Source: Rikenellaceae bacterium
GTDB lineage: Bacteria; Bacteroidota; Bacteroidia; Bacteroidales; Rikenellaceae
Length of the DNA: 37,429 nucleotides
Assembly: GCA_015059785.1 (NCBI GenBank)
Contig: SUZS01000026.1
Span: 1 to 37,429, forward strand
Reading direction: 5' to 3'
Shown: positions 16,066 through 24,114 of the stretch, piece by piece
Layout of the letters: each line of letters begins with the position of its first letter
How positions within the stretch are numbered: position 1 is the first letter of the stretch
Notes under the pieces: model-generated
Database searches by the model: none
Seen by the model: only the letters and a program-made list of their open reading frames with translations
Told to the model about the DNA's origin: nothing
Made by a program: the position numbers and the translations under genes

Positions 16066-16097
16066 ATAAAAAAAATCACCCCGCAGGGTGACTTTTT
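16066..16097. terminator. bidirectional intrinsic terminator after galK
   Basis: The stem TCACCC (16076-16081) pairs with GGGTGA (16086-16091) around the loop CGCA. On the minus strand it is followed by an uninterrupted T-run (A-run 16068-16075). On the plus strand it is followed by TTTTT. It ends the PTS-galK operon on the minus strand; whether anything terminates from the plus side is unclear. Confidence 0.85.
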
Positions 16098-16115
16098 CAC
16101 TATTCACGCCGACTG

Positions 16116-17249
16116 CTACAAGCGACGAGAGCCGTCTGAGATAACCACAGGGTAAATCTTTGGCTCGTGGCCATACTTCTCTGCGAAAGCAGAGGTAACA
16201 GTAGCGATAAAGCTATCGTATAGCTCCTCCTTGACAAGGTTGATAGTACAACCGCCAAAGCCACCGCCCATAATGCGTGAGCCAGTGACGCCACACTCTT
16301 TTGCAACAGTTGCAAGGAAGTCAAGCTCCTCACAGCTTACCTCATAGTCGCGTGACATACCCCAGTGGGTCTGATACATACGCTCGCCAACGGTCTGATA
16401 GTCGCCCTTCTCAAGCGCCTCGCAGACATCAAGCACACGCTGCTCCTCGCCAATAACATAGCGAGCGCGAAGGTAATCCTCCTCTGAAATCTTATCCTTG
16501 ATAGCCTCAAGCTGCTCCATAGTAGCGCCACGCAGGAACTGCTGTCCTAAAACAGCTGCCACGCGCTCACACGATGCACGACGGTCGTTATATGGAGAGC
16601 CCACAAGCTCGTGCTTCACGCAAGAGTTTACAAGCACCAGGCGGTAGCCATACTTTGTAGGGTCAAATGGGAAGTAGCTGAACTCCATAGAGCGGCAGTC
16701 AAGACGCATAAGATGACCCGCCTTGCCGTGTACAGAGGCAAACTGATCCATAATACCGCAGTTCACACCACAGTAGTTGTGCTCTGTAGACTGACCTATG
16801 CGAGCAAGCTCAAACTTCTCAATACCGAGGTTGTAGAGGTCGTTGAGTGCAAAGGCAAATGTACTCTCAAGAGCCGCTGATGAGCTCATACCTGCACCTA
16901 ACGGCACATCGCCCGCAAATACAGTGTCAAAGCCACCAATTTTACCACCGCGCTTCTGAATTTCGCGACATACGCCAAAGATGTAGCAAGCCCAGCTCTG
17001 AGCAGGCTTATCCTCCTCATTGAGACCAAACTCAGCCGACTCATTAAGGTCAAGGGCAAAGGCGCGCACCTTATCAGTACCATTGAGACGGATTGCTGCA
17101 ACAATACCCTTATCTACAGCACCTGGGAAGACAAAACCACCGTTGTAGTCTGTATGCTCGCCAATCAGATTAATGCGACCAGGAGAGGCAAACAGAATTG
17201 CGCCCTCTCCATATAGCTCCGTAAATTTTTGAGATACTCTCTCTTTCAT
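16116..17249 (-). CDS. galK: galactokinase
   Basis: This is a GHMP-family kinase that phosphorylates galactose at C1 (Leloir pathway). The galactokinase signature GRINLIGEHTDYNGG is at about 25-39, the ATP-binding loop GAGMSSSAAL is in the middle, and motif 3 is SRIMGGGFGGCTINLV near the C-terminus. At 377 aa it is normal. The start at 17249 follows the ptsI stop with 1 bp between them, so it is the last gene of the PTS operon. No galT, galE or galactose permease lies nearby, which makes its co-transcription with a mannitol-type PTS odd. Confidence 0.95.
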   Translation of the reverse strand: MKERVSQKFTELYGEGAILFASPGRINLIGEHTDYNGGFVFPGAVDKGIVAAIRLNGTDKVRAFALDLNESAEFGLNEEDKPAQSWACYIFGVCREIQKRGGKIGGFDTVFAGDVPLGAGMSSSAALESTFAFALNDLYNLGIEKFELARIGQSTEHNYCGVNCGIMDQFASVHGKAGHLMRLDCRSMEFSYFPFDPTKYGYRLVLVNSCVKHELVGSPYNDRRASCERVAAVLGQQFLRGATMEQLEAIKDKISEEDYLRARYVIGEEQRVLDVCEALEKGDYQTVGERMYQTHWGMSRDYEVSCEELDFLATVAKECGVTGSRIMGGGFGGCTINLVKEELYDSFIATVTSAFAEKYGHEPKIYPVVISDGSRRL

Positions 17250-17250
17250 T

Positions 17251-18849
17251 TTAGTTAGTTTTAGTTTTGGTTATAGTATACTTAATCTTTGCTATTGAAC
17301 CAGTATTGACGCTAAACTTACGCAGTCCCGCCTCAAGGAGCATCTCTACAGCTGAGCTATCCGAGGCAAGCTCGCCACACATGCTACACTCGACACCAGC
17401 CTTCACTGCGCTATCTATCGTCATCTTTATAGCCTTAACCACAGCTGCTGAATATGGATTGTAGAGGTGGCTAACCTTTACATTTGCCCTATCGGCAGCC
17501 ATAATGTACTGCACAAGGTCGTTTGTGCCGATACTGAAGAAGTCACACTTCTCTGCCAAGCTATCAGCAATAAGCACCGCCGCAGGGGTCTCTATCATCA
17601 CACCCACCTTGATATTCTCGTTATGTGCAATGCCCTCTGCCTTAAGCTCCGCCTTGCACCTCTCAAGCACAGCTTTCGCTGCTGTAAGCTCCTCAAGGGT
17701 CGTAACCATCGGAAACATCACCCGAACATCCCCCTCGCTACTTGCGCGAAGAATTGCCCTTAACTGACGGCAGAACATCTGCTCCATATCGAGCGACACG
17801 CGAATGGCCCTCCAACCCAAGAATGGATTCTCCTCGCTCTCAAAGCCGAGGTACGGCACCGCCTTATCGCCTCCGATATCAAGTGTGCGGATTGTAATCG
17901 GACGAGTTTCGCAAGCCCTTGCAGCAGCACTGTATGCCTGATACTGCTCATCCTCTGTTGGCTCAACCGAACTATTGAGATAGAGGAACTCACTACGGAA
18001 CAATCCAATACCGTCTGCACCAGACTCTATAGCCTTCACAACATCCTCCACGCTTCCAGCATTAGCCATCACAGCGACATTTTCGCCCTGATACTCAACC
18101 GTTTGTTGCGCCACTGCCTGTTGCTCTTTACGAAGTGCCTCAAGGCTTAACTCTCGCACAAGGTAGCTATCTAAGGTCTGGCTGTCAGGCTCAACAACAA
18201 CACGCCCCTCTGCGCTATCGACAATCAGCATATCGCCCGTAGCAATCTGCTCTATTTGCTCTCCGAGTCCCACAACCGCCGCAAGCGAGTGGTTGCGCGC
18301 CATAATGCAGACATGGCTTGTTGTGCTTCCTAAAGCCGTTACAAAACCACGAATAGCACCAAGGTCAATCAGCGCCATATCCGACGGCAGAAGCTCCTTA
18401 GCAACGATAATATCGCCCTGCTTGACACCCTCAAATGGGTTTACAACCCCGCCCGAGAGGTTCGCAGTTATTCGCGTGAAGATATCGCGTATATCATCCG
18501 CTCTGGCACTGAGGTACTCATCATCCATCGCCTCAAACATCGCCACAAGGTCTCCGCAAGCACTATGACAAGCCTCCACCACGCTACTACCTGAGCCGAT
18601 ATACTCAACTACCGAGTCGCGTAGCATCTCGTCCGAGGCAATCTCAAGGTGTGCCGCAAAAATGTCGTTACTCTCTGCCAGCACCTCTATCTGAGCAATA
18701 CTACTCTGTAGAGCGGCATCAAATCGCTCTATCTCCTCGGCTTCACTACCACGCTCTGCAACTACAGCAGTACTCTGCCGAGTGACAACAAATGCCCTAC
18801 CGATAGCAATAGCATCCGATGCGCGAACAGATGTCTGAAGTGACCGCAT
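17251..18849 (-). CDS. ptsI: PTS enzyme I, phosphoenolpyruvate-protein phosphotransferase
   Basis: Enzyme I takes phosphate from PEP and passes it to HPr. The phospho-His is His179 in GSTTSHVCIMAR. The PEP-binding barrel shows GIGLFRSEFLYL, a conserved arginine segment (ITIRTLDIGGDKAVPYL), VGVMIETPAAV, FFSIGTNDLVQY and the cysteine-bearing VECSMCGELASD. At 532 aa it is somewhat shorter than the usual 570-580, with a trimmed N-terminus. The start ATG overlaps the HPr stop by one base (TAATG). It is located between ptsH and galK in one operon. Confidence 0.95.
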   Translation of the reverse strand: MRSLQTSVRASDAIAIGRAFVVTRQSTAVVAERGSEAEEIERFDAALQSSIAQIEVLAESNDIFAAHLEIASDEMLRDSVVEYIGSGSSVVEACHSACGDLVAMFEAMDDEYLSARADDIRDIFTRITANLSGGVVNPFEGVKQGDIIVAKELLPSDMALIDLGAIRGFVTALGSTTSHVCIMARNHSLAAVVGLGEQIEQIATGDMLIVDSAEGRVVVEPDSQTLDSYLVRELSLEALRKEQQAVAQQTVEYQGENVAVMANAGSVEDVVKAIESGADGIGLFRSEFLYLNSSVEPTEDEQYQAYSAAARACETRPITIRTLDIGGDKAVPYLGFESEENPFLGWRAIRVSLDMEQMFCRQLRAILRASSEGDVRVMFPMVTTLEELTAAKAVLERCKAELKAEGIAHNENIKVGVMIETPAAVLIADSLAEKCDFFSIGTNDLVQYIMAADRANVKVSHLYNPYSAAVVKAIKMTIDSAVKAGVECSMCGELASDSSAVEMLLEAGLRKFSVNTGSIAKIKYTITKTKTN

Positions 18850-19109
18850 TAGTCCACAATATTTTTTATAAACTCTACCACAGCACTTAGGTTTGCAGCC
18901 TCATTGCCACCATCAGCCGTAACGGTAATCTCCGCGCCCGACTTAAGGCCCAACGACAACACACCAAGCATACTTGTTGCGCTCACTGTCTTAACGGCCG
19001 TAGCAAGTGTAACCTTGCCGTCAAGACCCTTTGCCAATTTTACCAACTCGCCTGCAGGACGAGCGTGCATACCATTTGGTGCTGTAAGAATAACCTTTTC
19101 ACTTACCAT
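18849..19109 (-). CDS. ptsH: PTS phosphocarrier protein HPr
   Basis: HPr is the small carrier between enzyme I and the sugar permease. The phosphorylated His15 is in APNGMHARPAG. Ser46 is present in VSATSMLGVLSLG, the site used by HPr kinase in bacteria that have that enzyme. Whether a kinase exists here is not visible. The 86-aa length is standard. It lies 13 bp after mtlA and overlaps ptsI by one base. Confidence 0.96.
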   Translation of the reverse strand: MVSEKVILTAPNGMHARPAGELVKLAKGLDGKVTLATAVKTVSATSMLGVLSLGLKSGAEITVTADGGNEAANLSAVVEFIKNIVD

Positions 19110-19122
19110 ATATAATACAATT

Positions 19123-20952
19123 TTAAGCGTTTAATACCTTATAAATCTCTTCAGGGTCTGTTGTTGACTTGAGTTTTTCAAGCACATCCTCATCCTCTAA
19201 TGCCTCACTCACACGCGCCAAGAGCTCAAGATGCTCATCGCCCACGCCAGCAATGCCGATAACAAGATATGCCTTCTCGCCATCAAACTCAACACCCTCG
19301 GGATACTGAACTACACTGATACCCGTACGAAGTACATTCTTCTTTGCGCTCTCCGTTCCATGTGGAATAGCAATACCCATACCGAGGTATGTTGTTGTTA
19401 TGCGCTCACGCTCCATCATCGCATCAACATACTCCATTGACACATAACCACCCTTGACAAGCAGATTTCCCGCAGCGGCAATGGCCTCCCACTTATCCGC
19501 AGCCTTCTGTCCAACTTTGATACTTTGCAGCTGTAGCACCGAAGTGTTTGCACCACCCGTAACCACATCATCCTCAGCCTCAGCGGCCTTATCACTACGC
19601 TTTGACAACTCGTTATAGAGCGAGTCCAGAGCAGGGTCGTCAAGGAAGTTTGTGATAGATACAATTCTCACCTTTGGAGCATTACCCTTAGCTCGTGACA
19701 CAAGACCCTGCTGACAGACGACAATATCTGCATCCGCAGGTATAGAGTTTACAGAGCTATTTGTAACCTTCAAATCGAGAGCAAGTGGCTCAATACGCTT
19801 ACGAAAGCGAGTTGCACCAAGTGCGCTACTACCCATACCTGCATCACAAGCAAAGACGATATGGCGAGCCTTAGCAACATCTGCAGTTGCCTCTGCATCT
19901 CGCTTATACTTTGGCTTAAAGCGATTCTCTGGCAGGGTATCATCCTCCTTTGCCGTACGACGGATAATCAGTGCTGAGGTAAGGAATGTAACCGTTGCAG
20001 CAATAAGCACCGCGCCGACAAGAAGCAGTGTCTTGCCCTTTGGAGCCATAAGAATTACCGAGATAATACTACCTGGAGAGATAGGACCTACAAGACCCGC
20101 ACCGACAACAGTAAGGAACAGAATACTTGACGATGCACCCAGAATCATCGGCAGAATAAGCAGCGGACGAGAGAGCACATATGGATAGTAAATCTCGTGA
20201 ATACCGCCCACAAACTGAATTAGCACCGCTCCAGGAGCCGAGCTCTTTGCCGCACCCTTACCAAAAATCCAGTAGGCCATAAGCATACCAAAACCAGGGC
20301 CAGGGTTAGACTCAAGGAAGAAGATTATAGACTCGCCAAACTCCTTGACTTGTACAGTGCCAAGTGGTGTAAGGATACCGTGGTTAATAGCATTATTAAG
20401 GAACATAACCTTTGCCGGCTCAATAAATATTGAGACAAGTGGCAACATATTGTGGTCCTTAAGATATACAATACCACTCTCAAAAATCTCTGTAATCCAC
20501 GAAATAGCGCCACCGATAGTAAGATATCCCACAATAGCAAGCAGCATACCGATAATACCGAGCGAGAAGTTGTTTACAAGCATCTCAAAGCCTGCACGCA
20601 CCTTGCCCTCAACAGCCTTATCAAACTTCTTGATAACCCATGCAGCGAGTGGTCCCATAATCATTGCACCAATAAACATCGGCACATCTGTTCCCACAAT
20701 AACGCCAGCTGTAGCGATTGCACCGATAACACCGCCACGCACACCTGCAACATTATGTCCCGCAGTATAACCAATAAGCAGCGGCAACATGTAGGTGAGC
20801 ATTGGGGTAACGAGCTTTGCTAAATGCTCATTTGGGAACCATCCTGTGGGGATAAATAGCGCGGTGATAAGTCCCCACGCAATAAAAGCACCGATATTGG
20901 GCATAACCATAGCACTCAAGGCACGCCCAAAGTTCTGAATTTTATCTCTCAT
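19123..20952 (-). CDS. mtlA: PTS mannitol-type EIICBA permease
   Basis: This is a fused transporter that imports and phosphorylates a hexitol, probably mannitol. The EIIC domain (about 1-340) has multiple membrane helices and the substrate-site motif GGIHEIYYPYVL (about 249-260). The EIIB domain follows with phospho-Cys369 in IVFACDAGMGSSALG. The EIIA domain ends the protein with phospho-His531 in GIAIPHGTE. The 609-aa length and C-B-A order match mannitol permeases. The frame is open to 21003, but ATG 20952 (MRDKIQNFGRAL) matches the family N-terminus and sits correctly below the promoter, so it is chosen. It is the first gene of mtlA-ptsH-ptsI-galK. No mannitol-1-phosphate dehydrogenase is present nearby. 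Confidence 0.93.
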   Translation of the reverse strand: MRDKIQNFGRALSAMVMPNIGAFIAWGLITALFIPTGWFPNEHLAKLVTPMLTYMLPLLIGYTAGHNVAGVRGGVIGAIATAGVIVGTDVPMFIGAMIMGPLAAWVIKKFDKAVEGKVRAGFEMLVNNFSLGIIGMLLAIVGYLTIGGAISWITEIFESGIVYLKDHNMLPLVSIFIEPAKVMFLNNAINHGILTPLGTVQVKEFGESIIFFLESNPGPGFGMLMAYWIFGKGAAKSSAPGAVLIQFVGGIHEIYYPYVLSRPLLILPMILGASSSILFLTVVGAGLVGPISPGSIISVILMAPKGKTLLLVGAVLIAATVTFLTSALIIRRTAKEDDTLPENRFKPKYKRDAEATADVAKARHIVFACDAGMGSSALGATRFRKRIEPLALDLKVTNSSVNSIPADADIVVCQQGLVSRAKGNAPKVRIVSITNFLDDPALDSLYNELSKRSDKAAEAEDDVVTGGANTSVLQLQSIKVGQKAADKWEAIAAAGNLLVKGGYVSMEYVDAMMERERITTTYLGMGIAIPHGTESAKKNVLRTGISVVQYPEGVEFDGEKAYLVIGIAGVGDEHLELLARVSEALEDEDVLEKLKSTTDPEEIYKVLNA

Positions 20953-20960
20953 AGTACATT

Positions 20961-20978
20961 GAATAACAAATGTTATTC
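20961..20978. promoter_or_regulatory. perfect 18-bp palindrome at the PTS operon start
   Basis: GAATAACAAATGTTATTC is an 8+2+8 inverted repeat with perfect arms (GAATAACA / TGTTATTC). It lies between the -7 box and the mtlA ATG, over the expected transcription start, the classic place for a repressor operator. It could also form a small hairpin in the leader RNA. No regulator gene is adjacent. Confidence 0.65.
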
Positions 20979-20980
20979 CA

Positions 20981-21012
20981 CAAAGGTAACAAAGATTTGC
21001 CAAAATAGCAAA
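20981..21012 (-). promoter_or_regulatory. promoter of the PTS-galK operon
   Basis: On the minus strand: TTTG (21009-21012), a 20-bp spacer, then TACCTTTG (20981-20988). This is an exact Bacteroidetes-type promoter, 28 bp before the chosen mtlA ATG. Confidence 0.75.
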
Positions 21013-21036
21013 TCAAATTTCCCCACCACATAAAAT

Positions 21037-21080
21037 TGATAGAGCAGACAAGAGTTGCACCCTGCCTGCCCTATCTATCA
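21037..21080 (-). terminator. hairpin after the fimbrial operon
   Basis: TGATAGA (21037-21043) and TCTATCA (21074-21080) form a 7-bp stem, extended by GCAG/CTGC with a small bulge. On the minus strand it is followed by ATTTTATG. It lies 23 bp past the last fimbrial gene, and the U-tract is only moderate. Confidence 0.5.
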
Positions 21081-21102
21081 TCTTCCCTAACAAACCACTA
21101 TT

Positions 21103-24099
21103 TTATAGCTGCACAAGCACTACATTCGGAGAGCTAAAGAGTGCATTTAGACTTGCTACTTTTGCCTCGTAGACCTTTTTTGTCTGAGGGTGGATATAGT
21201 CAAACTCAATAGCATCTGTGTACCAGTTAAAGCTGTACTCTTTTCGGAGGTTGAGTGTATAGACTCCATTTGCACCTATATTCACACTACCAATGCGCGT
21301 TCCGTCTGATGTGCGGGCAAATGCCACAAAGTCGTACTGCGGAACATCTACAGCCGTAACGCCGTCATCGCTATACTTAATAGTTCCCGAGATAAGGCTA
21401 TTGGTAACCTTAAACTGCTTGTCATAGAATACCACCTGTTCCTTATTTGAGCTGATTGTAATCGTTCCCGCGCTGGTAATAGTGTTGGTCTTGAACGGGA
21501 TAGTCTTACGCTCGCCCGCCTGATTTACACCCATCTCGTCAGCATTTAGCACTGTGCCATATCCAAAGGCGCGCTCAGCCTCTCTATCCGCTGCAACCTT
21601 GTAGACAAACTTACCATCAGCACGACGATAAATCTTTGCCTCATTGAGGTTGTAAGCCGCCAGACGAGCGATATCAAGGTCAAGCATCGGCGCGTCAATA
21701 ATCACCTCAAACTCCTCGCCAAATGGGTCTACACTCTTATTATCGCTACCCTTGAATGATGTAATCTCAAACGAGATATCTACATTCTGATTTGGCATAT
21801 AGCTCCACTCAAGGTCGCTCACCTTCTCAGCAACCTCATATCGCTCATACTCTCCCTGACCATTTACAAGAGCCGCAAAGTGGAATGGGCGATAGTTTGC
21901 CAGCTCAAAGATTACCGAGCGATAGCTCTGACCTGTATAAGGCTGCGCTGTACCACCAGCACCTACCGGCAGTGCCGAGTTACTCATTGAGTTATTCGAC
22001 GCTACTCGGACAACATCCTCACTCACAGCACGGTTAGTCTTGAGGTGAATAGTATACTGACCCACATTTGGAGCTGCCTTTTGTGGCTCTTTGAGCATAA
22101 ACATAAACACACGACCATTTGTTGACTGCGACCAGTACTCCTCGCTAATTGAGAAGAAGTCTGCATCGTGATCATCGTGTCCCTCGCTATAGAAGTCAAG
22201 GGTCTTTGAGTATACAAGGAACTCATCGGCCGCTGTTGCATTTATAGCCTGGTTTGTAGCCTTATCAACCAACTGAATATCAAAGGTTACAGGGGCGTTG
22301 CGTTTCTGTGGCACAAGGCGATAGAGGACAACCTCATCGTCTGGCATATCCGACTCATCAACACCGTCAATCTGACGGTACTCCTCAAGGCCAGTAATAG
22401 TAATGGCATTCTGATGGTCCGTAAAAGTAAAGTACTTTGTAAGGGTCTGGAAGTACGGAGCCTCAATAGTGATTGTCTGGTTATCATTATTCTCATGCTC
22501 AAGGATTGTATGAAAATATACACGCTGAACACCTGGCTTGTCAACCCTAAAGACATACTTATAACCCAAGCCATTATCCTCGCCATAACCCTCTTCGCCC
22601 TTGCGAATTACTGGCAGGTTCATTCCCGACAGATGGCGCACATCAAGGCTGTTTACCGATAGTAAAACATTGAACGGATATAGCTCCTCTGGGCAAGAGT
22701 CTGGGATAGTAAACTTAAGTGTCACATGCTCACCCGTAGTACTACCGAAAATCTGCGTACCCACCCACGAAGGTGTGAAATACTGGGTCTTGATAACGAT
22801 AATATCTATCGTGCGCTGTAGCTTACCCTTCTTTACAAGCAGCGTTCCCTGCTGGCGTGTAGGGTCGCTCATAGGCAGCAGCTGCAGGGTAATTGAGCCC
22901 TCGCCCGTTGCAGAGAATGTATGAGCAGCGAATGTGTGATTTGCAACATTATTCTCGCCCACCCACGAAATCTCGGCATCTGACATCGTTGCAGAGCCCT
23001 TTGGAGTCACCTTGTAGGTCAGAGTAAGCTGCTTACCCGCCTCGCTATCGTTCAAAACCACATAGGTTTGGTCTACAGTAAGAATATAGTTATCATCCTC
23101 AATCTCATTTACCCACGAGTCTACAGAAATCCACACATTGTTAGACGCTGGAGCGGTAAGAGCACGCTCAAAGGTTGGCTGTCCATAAGAGAGTTTACCA
23201 ACGATATTGAGTACATAGGAGTGGTTACGACGCACAAGAATACGGTCGCCATTTTGGTCTACAAGCACAATACGATAGTAGAGCTGCTCTGAACTACCAG
23301 GTACGCTACCCTTGATAATTACAGATATAGGATGCTCGTCATCGTTCTCACTCTCAAAAATATAGTCCTCTGTCTTTGTATCAATATCGGTAATATGAGA
23401 CATCAGGGCAGTATTACGCGGAAGAGTCACAAATGGCTCGCTGCCCGGCCATACAAAGCCCTCAGTTGTGCTAAACGGAGCAACCGTTCCAAACGCCATA
23501 CGGTTTGTTGTCACAAAGCCCGTAACATTGAGGTATGGAGTATTCCAGTCGGCAATAGAGACCTTAGCCTGATTACGGAGTAGTTCAATACCATTTGGCA
23601 GTGCTGCAATCTGCTCGGCAATGTTAGTACTAAGGTTCTCGTTCTTAACAAATCGTGCCCAATATATCATCATACCCGATGCACCCTCCATATCGGCAAT
23701 AACCTCAGCCTCACTCTTACCTCTAAAGTCGTCGTCATCATAGAGATTAGGGTTCTGGTTAGCAATAAAGTGTATTGCGTGAGTCTCCTCAGGTACGATA
23801 GCCTCAAAAGCACCGCTTGTTGGAGAGTCTACATCTGGAGTGATAGTCGCATTTACAGATGCTATAAAGAGTCCGTAGTTGCTAAAGCAGAAGAGGGAGA
23901 GATTCTGAATATCGAGACCATCTGGGTCTACTGCACGCACATTAACAGTATCAAAACCCTCTGGAGCAGCATTGAAAGATATCTTTACAAAGCCCTCTGG
24001 CGTTGGCAGTGTCTGCTCCAAATCAAACTCCTGTGTACAAGAGGTTGCAAGAGCCAAAACCGCCAAAACTGCTGTTAGAGTATATATAAACCTTTTCAT
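21103..24099 (-). CDS. large fimbrial lipoprotein, putative tip or adhesin subunit
   Basis: This is the last and longest gene of the fimbrial operon, 998 aa. It has a lipoprotein signal (MKRFIYTLTAVLAVLALATS, lipidated Cys21). A fimbrillin-like N-domain follows, with the pattern seen in its neighbours: strand LSLFCFSNYGLFIAS, HAIHFIANQNP, a helix, and ELLRNQAKVSIAD. Several beta-sandwich repeats fill the rest (for example around 330-440, 560-700, 750-870 and 900-998). No von Willebrand A domain, sortase motif or type IX C-terminal signal is obvious. Position after the anchor and minor subunits suggests a tip or accessory component, by analogy with Mfa3-Mfa5 of P. gingivalis. Binding specificity is unknown. 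Confidence 0.72.
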   Translation of the reverse strand: MKRFIYTLTAVLAVLALATSCTQEFDLEQTLPTPEGFVKISFNAAPEGFDTVNVRAVDPDGLDIQNLSLFCFSNYGLFIASVNATITPDVDSPTSGAFEAIVPEETHAIHFIANQNPNLYDDDDFRGKSEAEVIADMEGASGMMIYWARFVKNENLSTNIAEQIAALPNGIELLRNQAKVSIADWNTPYLNVTGFVTTNRMAFGTVAPFSTTEGFVWPGSEPFVTLPRNTALMSHITDIDTKTEDYIFESENDDEHPISVIIKGSVPGSSEQLYYRIVLVDQNGDRILVRRNHSYVLNIVGKLSYGQPTFERALTAPASNNVWISVDSWVNEIEDDNYILTVDQTYVVLNDSEAGKQLTLTYKVTPKGSATMSDAEISWVGENNVANHTFAAHTFSATGEGSITLQLLPMSDPTRQQGTLLVKKGKLQRTIDIIVIKTQYFTPSWVGTQIFGSTTGEHVTLKFTIPDSCPEELYPFNVLLSVNSLDVRHLSGMNLPVIRKGEEGYGEDNGLGYKYVFRVDKPGVQRVYFHTILEHENNDNQTITIEAPYFQTLTKYFTFTDHQNAITITGLEEYRQIDGVDESDMPDDEVVLYRLVPQKRNAPVTFDIQLVDKATNQAINATAADEFLVYSKTLDFYSEGHDDHDADFFSISEEYWSQSTNGRVFMFMLKEPQKAAPNVGQYTIHLKTNRAVSEDVVRVASNNSMSNSALPVGAGGTAQPYTGQSYRSVIFELANYRPFHFAALVNGQGEYERYEVAEKVSDLEWSYMPNQNVDISFEITSFKGSDNKSVDPFGEEFEVIIDAPMLDLDIARLAAYNLNEAKIYRRADGKFVYKVAADREAERAFGYGTVLNADEMGVNQAGERKTIPFKTNTITSAGTITISSNKEQVVFYDKQFKVTNSLISGTIKYSDDGVTAVDVPQYDFVAFARTSDGTRIGSVNIGANGVYTLNLRKEYSFNWYTDAIEFDYIHPQTKKVYEAKVASLNALFSSPNVVLVQL

Positions 24100-24114
24100 A
24101 TCGTTAGTAGTTTT

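Noticed and set aside
16021..16070. Promoter for the FtsZ-C-like gene (minus strand TAAGATTTTG)
   Set aside because: The spacing inside the box is off by one or two bases and no -33 TTTG is correctly placed.
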